Below are positions 16,811 to 24,480 of a DNA stretch of 53,667 nt, one piece after another. The stretch covers positions 1 to 53,667 of the forward strand of contig JAJDUR010000089.1 of NCBI GenBank assembly GCA_022826585.1, written 5' to 3'. Below the pieces are notes generated by a model. It saw only the letters and a list, made by a program, of their open reading frames with translations, was not told the origin of the DNA and did no database searches. The position numbers and the translations under genes are program-made. This stretch comes from Dehalococcoidia bacterium (GTDB taxonomy: Bacteria > Chloroflexota > Dehalococcoidia > Tepidiformales > Tepidiformaceae). Positions within the stretch are counted from its first letter, which is position 1; each line of letters opens with the position of its first letter.

Positions 16811-17857
16811 TCATGGGCTGTCCTTGATCGGGCGGTAGAGCCACAGGGACCTGCGTTTGAGGGCGGTCTTGAGGGCGACCTTCAGGAAGGCGAAGCCCAT
16901 GGGGTTGAGTCCGCGGATGGGCATGGAGCCGCGCCTGATGGTGAGGTCGTGCGGGGCGAGATCGCCGGCGCGCACGTAGTGGCGTTCGGCATCGTCGGCA
17001 TGGCCTTGCTGGGTGAGCCACCACGCGAGCGTGAACTCGGCGCGCGCCTCCTGGTCGGCCGCGGTCGGGAGTTCCTGGTGGGCGCGGACCTCGGAGGGCG
17101 TCATGGCGGGGCCGTGACCGCGCACCCAGGCGCGCAGGCGCTTGAGGTGGCGCTCGGAGTCGATGCCCGTCATCACCTTCAGCCTGTTGGAGCCGAAGGA
17201 GACGTCGTTGGGACGGGCGATGCGGCCGTCCTCGTCGATCCAGATGACGGTGGGCACGTTGATGATGCCGTAGAGGTCGGGCAGGAGATGCTCCGTGTCG
17301 ATCAGGCTGGGATGGCTGGGCGCGGCCAGCTCGATCCAGGGGCGGGCGTCATCGGCGGAGCGGTCGATGGCAACGGTGACGACGGCGAAGCCTTCGTCCT
17401 TGAGCTCCTCGTACACCTTCTGCCAGACCGGCAGGTCATAGCGGCAGCCTCACCAGGAAGCGTAGGCGACGAGCAGCACCTTCTTGCCGCGGTGGTCGCT
17501 GAGGGAGTGCAGATTCCCTTCGAGGTCGGGGAGGGTGAAGTCGGGAGCTTCGAGCGAGGCGAGGGCCTGGCCGCGGTCGTGATGAGAGGCGCCGAGGGCG
17601 GCGACAGCGTGCCGCTCGTCGGTCACGAGGGGGCGCTCGAGCGCATCGGCGAGCGTCCGCAGGTCGAGGCCGTCCTCCCCGACGAGCACATCCTGATCAA
17701 CGGGGACGCACATGGTTCCCCTGCAGAGCCCCTCGGGCTGTAGGTCCCAGCCGAGCATGGATTCGAGCGCCTCCCGGGGGATGGTGGGCCGGGAGAGGTC
17801 GGCGACGGTGATCGTGTCGGCGCGACCGTCATGCAGGAGTGTCAGCGTGGCGGACAT
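16811..17857 (-). CDS. ResA-like selenoprotein, copy B (in-frame UGA read as selenocysteine)
   Basis: 348 residues with Sec136 encoded by TGA at 17452-17450, identical in length and Sec position to copy A. By hand alignment the first 135 residues are about 82% identical. The same features are present: GLCRGTMCVP (C45-x4-C50), APDFTLPDLEG, VAYASW-U-GCRYDLPVW, NVPTVIWIDEDGRI, and the helical tail with GLNPMG. GGAGGGG lies 5 nt before ATG 17857, and TAGAAT, shared with copy A's upstream region, is a candidate -10. The C-terminus differs from copy A and is more basic (LKTALKRRSLWLY). Standard gene callers would stop at the TGA and report two fragments. The selenocysteine machinery (selA-D) is not in this window. 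Confidence 0.88.
17420..17452 (-). promoter_or_regulatory. UGA codon plus bacterial SECIS-like hairpin, copy B
   Basis: UGA at 17452-17450, then after 15 nt the hairpin CUGCC-GGUCU-GGCAG (17434-17420), identical in stem and loop to copy A and at the same distance. The sequence between UGA and hairpin differs from copy A at one synonymous position (UAC/UAU). Beyond the hairpin the two genes diverge, so the conservation is centred on the element. Confidence 0.8.
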
Positions 17858-17903
17858 CGAGCCCCTCCGGGGGAGCAGTCGAGGCAAATTCTACGCGGCG
17901 GAG

Positions 17904-17992
<89 letters not shown>

Positions 17993-17999
17993 GCGTTCG

Positions 18000-18028
18000 A
18001 TTGTAGTGCGGGATCGCGGCCCGGCGAG
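18000..18028 (-). promoter_or_regulatory. Promoter of tRNA-Ser
   Basis: On the minus strand TACAAT (18005-18000) lies 7 nt before the tRNA 5' end; the hexamer 17 nt upstream is CTCGCC (18028-18023), a weak -35. It abuts the CIRCE promoter of the divergent FmdB gene. Confidence 0.5.
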
Positions 18029-18058
18029 TTAGCACTCGTGATCTGAGAGTGCTAGACT
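18029..18058 (+). promoter_or_regulatory. CIRCE operator (HrcA site) overlapping a promoter
   Basis: TTAGCACTC (18029-18037), 9-nt spacer, GAGTGCTAG (18047-18055): 17 of 18 arm positions match the CIRCE consensus TTAGCACTC-N9-GAGTGCTAA bound by the heat-shock repressor HrcA. The left arm overlaps a -35 (TTAGCA) and the right arm overlaps a -10 (TAGACT, 18053-18058) with 18-bp spacing, so bound HrcA would block RNA polymerase. The start codon of the FmdB gene is 37 nt past the -10. Confidence 0.88.
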
Positions 18059-18095
18059 GGCCGGGTCAGACTCCGCTCGGCCTGGACGGATCCGC

Positions 18096-18392
18096 GTGCC
18101 TACCTACGAGTACAAGTGCGATGCCTGCAAGCGCAGCTACGAGTTGCGCGAGGGGTTCGACGCGCCGAGCAGCCACCCGTGCGAGCGTTGCGAGAAGGGC
18201 ACGGCCGTCCGCGTCCTGCATGCGCCAACGGTCGTCTTCAAGGGCAGCGGCTTCTACGTGAATGACAGCCGCAAGTCCGAGAAGAGCACGAGCTCGAGCG
18301 AGAAGTCCGTAAGCCTTCCCAGCGGCGACTCCGCCAAGAGCGGTAGCGGGGGCACGAGCGCCACGTCCAGCAAGAACAGCTCGAAGGGCTAG
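18096..18392 (+). CDS. FmdB-family zinc-ribbon protein, CIRCE-controlled
   Basis: 98 residues, GTG start. The N-terminal ~45 residues are the FmdB/CxxC_CxxC_SSSS regulatory-protein zinc ribbon: MPTYEYKCDACKRSYELREG with C8-x2-C11, then C29-x2-C32 (PCERC), and FKGSGFYVNDSR at the end of the ribbon. The remaining ~45 residues are a disordered Ser/Lys/Gly-rich tail, typical of the family. The biochemical role of FmdB proteins is unknown. The promoter is overlapped by a CIRCE element, so induction on heat or protein-folding stress is likely. The gene ends 6 nt before dtd and is probably cotranscribed with it. Confidence 0.88.
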   Translation: MPTYEYKCDACKRSYELREGFDAPSSHPCERCEKGTAVRVLHAPTVVFKGSGFYVNDSRKSEKSTSSSEKSVSLPSGDSAKSGSGGTSATSSKNSSKG

Positions 18393-18398
18393 CACCCC

Positions 18399-18863
18399 GT
18401 GCGGGCGCTGGTCCAGCGCGTAGGCCGCGCGAGCGTACGCGTGGACGGCGAGCCCGTGGCCGCGATCGGCGCCGGTTTCCTCGTGCTGCTCGGCGTGACC
18501 CACGCGGATGACGAGGCGGTGGCCGAGGCGCTCGCGCGCAAGGTCGCCGGGCTTCGGGTCTTCGAAGACGAGAACGGGAAGATGAACCTCGACCTGGCGG
18601 CGGTCGGGGGCGAGGTTCTCTGCGTGAGCCAGTTCACCCTGTACGGCTCGGTGCGGAAGGGCCGGCGGCCTTCCTTCACGGAAGCGGCGGAGCCGGACCG
18701 GGCGGCGGCGCTCTACGAGCGCTTCTGCGCGACCGTCGAGGGGGAAGGGGTGCGCTGTGCGCGAGGACGCTTCGGCGCGCACATGGCGGTAGAGAGCGTG
18801 AACGACGGCCCCGTGACGCTGCTCGTCGACAGCGAGGAGCTCGAGCGCCCGCGCCGCGCTTGA
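18399..18863 (+). CDS. dtd: D-aminoacyl-tRNA deacylase
   Basis: 154 residues, GTG start. Hydrolyses D-amino acids (and Gly) mischarged on tRNAs, in the cytosol. Both active-site motifs are present: CVSQFTLYG (the SQFTL motif) and VNDGPVTLL (the Gly-cisPro motif, NxGPxT). Length is normal. It lies between the CIRCE-controlled FmdB gene and proS, all in one direction with short gaps, so a translation-quality gene may share heat-shock control. Confidence 0.95.
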   Translation: MRALVQRVGRASVRVDGEPVAAIGAGFLVLLGVTHADDEAVAEALARKVAGLRVFEDENGKMNLDLAAVGGEVLCVSQFTLYGSVRKGRRPSFTEAAEPDRAAALYERFCATVEGEGVRCARGRFGAHMAVESVNDGPVTLLVDSEELERPRRA

Positions 18864-18893
18864 CCGGAGCGGCGGGGCGCGGAGAGTAACCCC

Positions 18894-20600
18894 ATGACCG
18901 CACCGACCCGGATGAGCCGGTTCTTCCTGAAGACCCTGCGCGAGGCGCCCGCCGAGGCGGAGCTACCGAGCCACCGCTTGCTGCTGCGGGCGGGGCTGGT
19001 GATGCCGCTGGCGGCGGGGCTGTACTGCTTCACGCCGCTCGGGTGGCGGGCCATGCGCCGGGTGGAGGAGCTGGTGCGCGAGGAGATGAACCGGGCGGGG
19101 GCCCAGGAGCTACGGCTGCCGGCCCTGCAGCCGGTGGAGCTCTGGGAGAAGTCGGGGCGCAACGAGACGTTCGGGGGCGTGCTCTACCGCGTGGCCGACC
19201 GGCGCGAGCGCGACTTCGTGCTGGCTCCGACGCATGAGGAAGCGATCAGCGCGCTGGCCGCCTCGCAGGTGCAGAGCTACCGCGACCTGCCCGTCACCCT
19301 CTACCAGTTCCAGCAGAAGTTCCGCGACGAGCCGCGCCCGCGCGGCGGGCTCATCCGGTTGCGCGAGTTCTGCATGAAGGACGCCTACAGCTTCGACCCC
19401 GACTGGGAGACGCTGGACGACTCCTACCAGGCGATGTTCGACGCGTATGCGCGCATCTTCGAGCGGGCCGAGGTGCCGGCGCTGCCGGTCGAGGCGGACT
19501 CGGGCGCCATCGGGGGCAAGGACAGCCAGGAGTTCATCTACCTGAACGAGAACGGCGAGGACGAGGTGCTGCTCTGCCCGGGCTGCGGCTACGCGGCGAA
19601 TGCGGAGAAGGCGACGTTCCGGGCGGAGCCGCCCGTGGAAGCCGAGCCCGCGCCGGCCGAGCGGGTGGACACGCCGGGCGTTGCGACGATCGCGAGCCTG
19701 GCGGCGTTCCTCGGCATCGAGGAGCGGCAGACGGTGAAGGCGGTGTTCTACGCCGCCGACGGCGAGCCCGTGTTCGTGGCCATCCGGGGCGACCTCGAGG
19801 TGAACGAGACGAAGCTCCGCAACCTGCTCAAGGCGGTTGAGCTGGAGCCGATGGACGACGCCGCCGTCGAGCGGGCGGGACTGGTGGCGGGATCGGCCTC
19901 GCCGGTCGGGCTGGAGGGGATGCGGGTCGTGGCCGACGCGAGCGCCACGGCGGCCGCGAACCTCGTCGGCGGCGCGAACGAGCGGGACGCGCACCTGCTC
20001 AACCTGAACTACGGGCGCGACTGGACAGCGGAGGTGGTCGAGGACATCGCGTTGGCGGAGGGCGGGCACGGGTGCCCGAGCTGCGAGGGGACGCTGGAAG
20101 TGCGGTCGGGGATGGAGCTCGGGCACGTGTTCAAGCTGGGCACAAGCTACGCGGAGGCGCTCGACGTGCGATACCTCGACGGCGAGGGCGAGCGGCGCCA
20201 CGCGGTCATGGGCTGCTACGGCATCGGCGTCGACCGGCTGCTGGCAGCCATCCTCGAGGCGAACCACGACGAGGACGGCATCACCTGGCCGCGGACGCTG
20301 GCGCCGTTCGATGTGCACGTGGTCGTACTTGGCGGCGACAAGCCGGAGGTGGCGGAGGCGCTCTCGGAGCTGGAGGCGGCGCTGGAGGGGGCGGGGCTGG
20401 AGGCGCTGGTGGACGACCGGGACGAGTCACCGGGCGCGAAGTTCAAGGACGCGGACCTGCTGGGCATGCCGGTTCGGCTGACGGTAAGCCCGCGGGCGCT
20501 CGGTGGGGGCGGCGTCGAGCTGCGGGAACGCACCTCGGGGGAGAGCGAGGTCGTGTCAATTGGGGAGGCCGTGGAGCGGATCGTGGCGGGGGGCTCCTAG
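18894..20600 (+). CDS. proS: Prolyl-tRNA synthetase, bacterial type with editing domain
   Basis: 568 residues. Class II synthetase: motif 1 around GLVMPLAAGLYCFTPLGWRA, motif 2 KFRDEPRPRGGLIRLREFCM, and motif 3 GCYGIGVDRLLAAI. The INS editing domain (YbaK-like) occupies residues ~225-400, with ETKLRNLL and a conserved Lys in QTVKAVFY. The C-terminal anticodon-binding domain starts near residue 470 (FDVHVVVLGGDKPE). It attaches proline to tRNA-Pro and clears Ala-tRNA-Pro. 30 nt separate it from dtd. The alternative start MSRFFLKTLRE (four codons later) cannot be ruled out. Confidence 0.96.
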   Translation: MTAPTRMSRFFLKTLREAPAEAELPSHRLLLRAGLVMPLAAGLYCFTPLGWRAMRRVEELVREEMNRAGAQELRLPALQPVELWEKSGRNETFGGVLYRVADRRERDFVLAPTHEEAISALAASQVQSYRDLPVTLYQFQQKFRDEPRPRGGLIRLREFCMKDAYSFDPDWETLDDSYQAMFDAYARIFERAEVPALPVEADSGAIGGKDSQEFIYLNENGEDEVLLCPGCGYAANAEKATFRAEPPVEAEPAPAERVDTPGVATIASLAAFLGIEERQTVKAVFYAADGEPVFVAIRGDLEVNETKLRNLLKAVELEPMDDAAVERAGLVAGSASPVGLEGMRVVADASATAAANLVGGANERDAHLLNLNYGRDWTAEVVEDIALAEGGHGCPSCEGTLEVRSGMELGHVFKLGTSYAEALDVRYLDGEGERRHAVMGCYGIGVDRLLAAILEANHDEDGITWPRTLAPFDVHVVVLGGDKPEVAEALSELEAALEGAGLEALVDDRDESPGAKFKDADLLGMPVRLTVSPRALGGGGVELRERTSGESEVVSIGEAVERIVAGGS

Positions 20601-20609
20601 CCGCTCGCC

Positions 20610-20638
20610 TTGCCCCTGCGGGAGGCGCTTCCTACGAT
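20610..20638 (+). promoter_or_regulatory. Promoter of tRNA-Phe
   Basis: TTGCCC (20610-20615), 17-nt spacer, TACGAT (20633-20638), 9 nt before the tRNA 5' end. The same TTGCC-N17-TACGAT pattern precedes tRNA-Leu. Confidence 0.75.
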
Positions 20639-20647
20639 GGCCTGCGG

Positions 20648-20723
20648 GCTGAGGTAGCTCAGTTGGTAGAGCACTGCGCTGAAAACGCAGGTGTCCCCAG
20701 TTCGATTCTGGGCCTCAGCACCA
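20648..20723 (+). tRNA. tRNA-Phe (anticodon GAA), CCA encoded
   Basis: Acceptor GCTGAGG/CCTCAGC, discriminator A, genomic CCA. D-arm AGCTCAGTTGGTAGAGC; anticodon loop CTGAAAA gives GAA (Phe); T-arm CCAGTTCGATTCTGG. Stands alone between proS and the convergent MFS gene. Confidence 0.97.
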
Positions 20724-20742
20724 CCCTTCCTTCCCCGATTGA

Positions 20743-22101
20743 CTACTTGGCCGCGGGCGTGAACTCCCGCTGGCGCCTTCCGCGGCGGTCCAGTTCGCCG
20801 AACTCGATCTCGGCCTCGCGCGTGCTCGTGTCCATGCGGCGGAGGGCGGGACTGAGGGAGAGGAAGACGATCGCCAGGATCATCATGAGGGCGGACGAGA
20901 GGGCCACGACGATGGGCGCCCCGAACTCCTCGGCGAGCCAGCTGATGGGGAGCGTGGCGAGGGGCGTGAGCCCGAAGGACATCATCAGCAGGCTCATCAC
21001 GCGGCCGCGGACGAAGTCGGGAATGAGCACCTGGATGGCCGTGTTGTTCAGCACCATGAAGATGGTGACGAAGATATCGGCGAGCAGGATCACGGGTAAG
21101 GCGATCCAGATCCACGGGCTGTACGAGAACAGGACGAGCGTGGCCCCGAAGGCGAGAATGCTGGCCATCATGAGGCGCAGGCGCCGGTGGGAATCCCCGC
21201 TCCAGGCGACGTAAACCGAACCCAGCAACCCGCCGACGCCGGCGGCCGCGTTGAGGAAGCCCAGGCCCGCCTCTCCGGCATTCCAGACATCCTTCGCGAA
21301 CACGACGAGGAGGGTCTGGAAGGGCATGGCGAGGAGGGTCGGCACGAGGCCGAAGAGGAGGAGCACCCGCACGGGCGGGTGTCGCCAGACATAGCGGAAG
21401 CCATCCGCCATGTCGCGGAACACGGTGCGCCGCTCCTCGGTCTCGTCGGGAAAGGACGGGAAGACCCGGAACATCGAGGCGAGGCCGATGCCGTAGAGCA
21501 CGAGGGCGAGGCCCCATGTTTCTGCGGTGCCAATCAGCGGGATGAGCAGCCCCGCCACCGCCGGGCCGACGATGCGGGTGAAGTTCATCCCGCCCATCTG
21601 GAGGGCCATGGCATTGCCCAGCCCCTGCCTGCCGACGACGTTCGCGATGATCGCCTGGCGGGCGGGCATCATGAACGGGAAGAGAGCGCCCAGGACTCCC
21701 GTGAGCACAAGCAGGTGGAAGAACTCGAGCCGGTCCGTTAGCAGGAGCACGAAGACGAGCGCCTCGTCGATGATGACGGCGGTCTGGACGAAGAGGATGA
21801 GCTTGCGTCGGTCGACGCGGTCGGCAACCGCGCCCCCAAGCGGCGAGATGACGAGCATGGGGATGGCGACGACGAAGTTGACGATTCCGAGGGCAAAGGC
21901 GTTGTTGTCCGTCAGATCGTAGGCGAGGACAGAGCGCACGAGGAACTGCGCCATCATCGCGAACATGAAGCAGAGGTTGCTGATGTAGAGCCAGCGGAAC
22001 TGCTGGTAGCGGAGCGAGGAGATCAGCCGGTCCCAGGACGAGGTGTAGTGCGCCTCGACCACATGGACGCCGGAACGGGACACGGAACGGTCCTCCGCCA
22101 C
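20743..22101 (-). CDS. MFS transporter (EntS/MFS_3-like exporter)
   Basis: 452 residues, GTG start, about 12 transmembrane segments. SSLRYQQFRWLYISNLCFM is the typical lead-in of the MFS_3 (enterobactin-exporter-like) branch, and GGAVADRVDRRKLI is the motif A loop (GxxxDRxxRR). GLLGSVYVAW and FVRGRVMSL occur in the second half, the latter a second motif-A-like loop. The N-terminal ~25 and C-terminal ~35 residues are cytosolic, the latter rich in Arg/Glu. It probably exports a small lipophilic compound; the substrate is unknown. It converges with tRNA-Phe and begins 39 nt beyond the upstream gene's start region. Confidence 0.86.
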   Translation of the reverse strand: MAEDRSVSRSGVHVVEAHYTSSWDRLISSLRYQQFRWLYISNLCFMFAMMAQFLVRSVLAYDLTDNNAFALGIVNFVVAIPMLVISPLGGAVADRVDRRKLILFVQTAVIIDEALVFVLLLTDRLEFFHLLVLTGVLGALFPFMMPARQAIIANVVGRQGLGNAMALQMGGMNFTRIVGPAVAGLLIPLIGTAETWGLALVLYGIGLASMFRVFPSFPDETEERRTVFRDMADGFRYVWRHPPVRVLLLFGLVPTLLAMPFQTLLVVFAKDVWNAGEAGLGFLNAAAGVGGLLGSVYVAWSGDSHRRLRLMMASILAFGATLVLFSYSPWIWIALPVILLADIFVTIFMVLNNTAIQVLIPDFVRGRVMSLLMMSFGLTPLATLPISWLAEEFGAPIVVALSSALMMILAIVFLSLSPALRRMDTSTREAEIEFGELDRRGRRQREFTPAAK

Positions 22102-22140
22102 GATCTTAGCGGCTCGCCCGGAGCGGCTGGCCGGAGGGGA

Positions 22141-22938
22141 CTATGTCCAGGTGCCCTTCCAGTCCGGGTCCCGCTTCTCGGCGAAGGCACGCGGTCCCTC
22201 GACGGAGTCGGGGGACTGGCGGCGGCGCGACTCCCAGGTGAACACGGTCTGGGCGGCGTCGGGCAGGGCCATCTCGAGCCCGCGCATCGCCGTCTCCTTG
22301 GTGGAACGGACGGAGAGGGGCGCGCAGCTGAGGATATCGGCGACCCAGCGGTCGACGGCGTCGTCGAGCTCCTCCATGGGGACGACCTCGTTGACCAGGC
22401 CGAGCTCGTAGGCGCGCTGGGCGGTCATGTGGCGGCCGGTGAGCATGTGGCCCATGACGGCCTTGAGGGGCCCCTGGCGGGGAAGGCGGTGGACGCCGTT
22501 GGCGCCGGCGATGAGGCCGACCTTCGGCTCCGTCAGGCCGAAGCGGGCGTGTTCGGCGGCGACCACGATGTCGCAGGCGAGGACCATCTCGAAGCCGCCC
22601 CCGAGGGCGTACCCGTTCACCCGGGCGATGATGGGCTTGTAGAGGTTGAAGCGGCTGGTGAGACCGCCGAAGCCGGTGCCGGGCCAACGAACGGTCGGGC
22701 GCTCGGAGGCGGGCAGGCGGGACATCTCGGCGGTGAACTTGAGGTCGTTGCCGGCGCTGAAGGCGCGCGAGCCTTCGCCCGTGAAGACGGCGACCCAGAG
22801 GTCGTCGTCGTTGGCGAATTCCTCCCAGGCCTCATGCAGCTCGAGATTCGCGTAGACGTGGAGCGAGTTCATCACTTCGGGGCGGGTGATGGTGATGTAG
22901 GCGACGCGATCCTTCTTCTCGTAGCGACAAAACTCCAC
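22141..22938 (-). CDS. Enoyl-CoA hydratase/isomerase family protein
   Basis: 265 residues, GTG start. Crotonase fold: VAYITITRPEVMNSL, then GSRAFSAGNDLKF (the AFSAGxD oxyanion-hole segment) and ARVNGYALGGGFEMVLACDI with the second oxyanion Gly and the catalytic Glu region (FGLTEPKVGLI). The C-terminal helix includes EGPRAFAEKRDPDWKG, the usual F-x-E-K-R-x-P-x-W-x-G. Likely hydrates or isomerises enoyl-CoA in fatty or aromatic acid breakdown. It lies 39 nt downstream of the MFS gene's start on the same strand direction but runs separately. Confidence 0.88.
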   Translation of the reverse strand: MEFCRYEKKDRVAYITITRPEVMNSLHVYANLELHEAWEEFANDDDLWVAVFTGEGSRAFSAGNDLKFTAEMSRLPASERPTVRWPGTGFGGLTSRFNLYKPIIARVNGYALGGGFEMVLACDIVVAAEHARFGLTEPKVGLIAGANGVHRLPRQGPLKAVMGHMLTGRHMTAQRAYELGLVNEVVPMEELDDAVDRWVADILSCAPLSVRSTKETAMRGLEMALPDAAQTVFTWESRRRQSPDSVEGPRAFAEKRDPDWKGTWT

Positions 22939-23008
22939 GGCAGCGACCCTCCGGCGGTGTGGAAGGCACTCTACCGCCCGTTCGCCTACTGCGCCCCCGC
23001 CGCCTCGC

Positions 23009-23014
23009 TAGACT
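23009..23014 (+). promoter_or_regulatory. Candidate -10 hexamer TAGACT, leaderless promoter
   Basis: TAGACT ends 7 nt before GTG 23022. The ten bases GCTAGACTGG are identical to those at the CIRCE promoter (18051-18060). No good -35 seen. Confidence 0.4.
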
Positions 23015-23021
23015 GGACCTC

Positions 23022-23177
23022 GTGTCGTTCCTCATCGGGCTCGTGCTGCTGCCCTTTTTCGTGTGGTCGTGGATCAAGCACGACGCCGACGAAGACGCCG
23101 CCGCGGCCCTCTCGATCGCGGCCTGGATGGTGATCGGCCTGAGCGCGATGGGGGCCATCTGGTACGCATTCGGGTAG
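23022..23177 (+). CDS. Small membrane protein, 51 residues
   Basis: Starts at GTG 23022 directly after a TAGACT -10-like hexamer. The protein is VSFLIGLVLLPFFVWSW, a charged middle (KHDADEDAAAA), then SIAAWMVIGLSAMGAIWYAF: two transmembrane helices linked by a short acidic loop. I recognise no family. The reading frame can be extended to 22959, but the extra part is Arg/Pro-rich, overlaps the divergent hydratase promoter area and is not needed. Transcribed toward the methyltransferase gene (50 nt downstream). Confidence 0.55.
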   Translation: MSFLIGLVLLPFFVWSWIKHDADEDAAAALSIAAWMVIGLSAMGAIWYAFG

Positions 23178-23227
23178 GCGGGGGCGCGGCTGGCCCGCTC
23201 CCGTGGAGCGCGAGAGAATGGGAGCCC

Positions 23228-24250
23228 ATGGCGGTCGTGACCGAGGAACTCGAGGCTGCGAGGCTACGCATCTACGCGCTGCAGGACGGCGCCGTGCGCG
23301 CGCAGGCGCTCGCGTTCTGCCTGCGGATCGGGCTCTTCGAGCGGCTCGCCACCAGCCCCGGGACACCCGAGGAGCTGGGGCTGGCGCCGCGCGTCGCGCC
23401 CACGCTGCTCGCCTTCCTCGCGAGCCAGGGACTTGCCGAGCGGGACGAGCAGGGACGGTTCCGCGCAACGCCCGCGACGGAGCAGTTCCTGGTGCGATCG
23501 AGCCCCCGGTTCGCAGGGGGACGGGCGCTCCTGTTCCAGGGGTTTCACGAGCAGATCGGACGGCTCGGGGAAGCGCTCACGAGCGGGGAGCCGCTGGAGG
23601 ACGCGGGGCAGGCGGACCTGTTCGGGAGCTTCGACGAGGAGGACCAGCGCTGGTTCGCCGAGGGCATGCTCGCGAACGCGATCGCCGGGGCCGAACGCCT
23701 CCGCTGCGAGGTCGACTTCTCGGGCTTCCGGCGGCTCCTCGACGTGGGCGGCAACAGCGGCGGCTACTCGCTGGCGCTGCTGGAGGCGCACCCGTCGCTG
23801 GAGGCGACGATCTTCGACCTGCCCGGGGTGCGGCCCCTGGCCGAGGAGCGGATCGAAGAGCGGGGGCTCGGCGCACGCTGCCGGTTCGTCGCGGGGTCGT
23901 TCTTCGACGATCGTCTGCCAGGGGGGCACGACGTTGTCCTGCTGGGCAACATCCTGCACGACTGGGCAACGCCGGAGTGCCGCCGGATCCTCGCCGCGTG
24001 CCACGAGGCGATCGAACCGGGAGGCACCATCGTGGTCGCGGAGCCCATGCTGGCCGAGGACCTGTCGGGGCCCGACCACGCATCCGTCAGCGGCCTGACG
24101 ATGGCGCTGCTGGGTGGCGAGAACCGCACGCAGTCGCGGATCGGGGAGCTGCTGGAGGAGGCCGGTTTCGAAGGCGCGTGGCAGTCGCCGCCAGGGGAGC
24201 AGAACAGCGTGGTTACGGCGCAAAAGGCCGGAGGACGATCGTCATGCTGA
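23228..24250 (+). CDS. SAM-dependent methyltransferase, family 2 O-methyltransferase type
   Basis: 340 residues. The N-terminal ~90 residues form a winged-helix dimerisation domain (AQALAFCLRIGLFERLATS, then LLAFLASQGLAERDEQGRF), and the C-terminal part is a Rossmann methyltransferase: LLDVGGNSGGYSLALLEAHP (motif I, GGNSGG), IFDLPGV (the D/L-P motif of the acetylserotonin/caffeate O-methyltransferase family), VVLLGNILHDWATPECRRIL (N-x-L-H-x-W, catalytic region) and GGTIVVAEPML. In bacteria these enzymes methylate hydroxyls in polyketides, carotenoid-like or phenolic compounds. ATG 23228 is the first in-frame start after the small upstream gene and begins the conserved domain. It overlaps the next gene by 7 nt. 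Confidence 0.86.
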   Translation: MAVVTEELEAARLRIYALQDGAVRAQALAFCLRIGLFERLATSPGTPEELGLAPRVAPTLLAFLASQGLAERDEQGRFRATPATEQFLVRSSPRFAGGRALLFQGFHEQIGRLGEALTSGEPLEDAGQADLFGSFDEEDQRWFAEGMLANAIAGAERLRCEVDFSGFRRLLDVGGNSGGYSLALLEAHPSLEATIFDLPGVRPLAEERIEERGLGARCRFVAGSFFDDRLPGGHDVVLLGNILHDWATPECRRILAACHEAIEPGGTIVVAEPMLAEDLSGPDHASVSGLTMALLGGENRTQSRIGELLEEAGFEGAWQSPPGEQNSVVTAQKAGGRSSC

Positions 24251-24480
24251 AGGCGCCGATTTCGCCGTACGTGGTGGCCGGACGCATCCTCTCGATCATC
24301 GGGATGTCGTTCTTCACGGCCGCGGGCATCCTGTTCTGCATCGGAGGATTCTGGTTCTGGGGACTGGGCGCGCTCATCGGCTTCATCCCCTTCTTCGCGC
24401 TCATCGTGGCGGTTGAGCGCTACTCGACGAAACACGGATTGATCGGCCCTGAGCCGGACCCGCCGTTCGACGAAGAGTAG
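24244..24480 (+). CDS. Small two-helix membrane protein, 78 residues
   Basis: ATG 24244 lies within the last codons of the methyltransferase gene. Two transmembrane helices are visible (RILSIIGMSFFTAAGILFCI and WGLGALIGFIPFFALIVAVE), followed by a polar, Pro/Glu-rich cytosolic tail (PEPDPPFDEE). No family recognised. The tight overlap suggests cotranslation with the methyltransferase and probably with the lipoprotein gene that follows. Confidence 0.65.
   Translation: MLKAPISPYVVAGRILSIIGMSFFTAAGILFCIGGFWFWGLGALIGFIPFFALIVAVERYSTKHGLIGPEPDPPFDEE

Noticed and set aside
16253-17452. Reading the two TGAs as stops, making four truncated pseudogenes
   Set aside because: Both copies have TGA at the same residue of the active site, no other damage, and a conserved hairpin after it; independent identical nonsense mutations are less likely than Sec.
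15752-17743. 663-codon open frame on the plus strand
   Set aside because: It is antisense to both selenoprotein genes, lacks any recognisable domain, and shows the same motif twice only because the minus-strand genes are duplicated.
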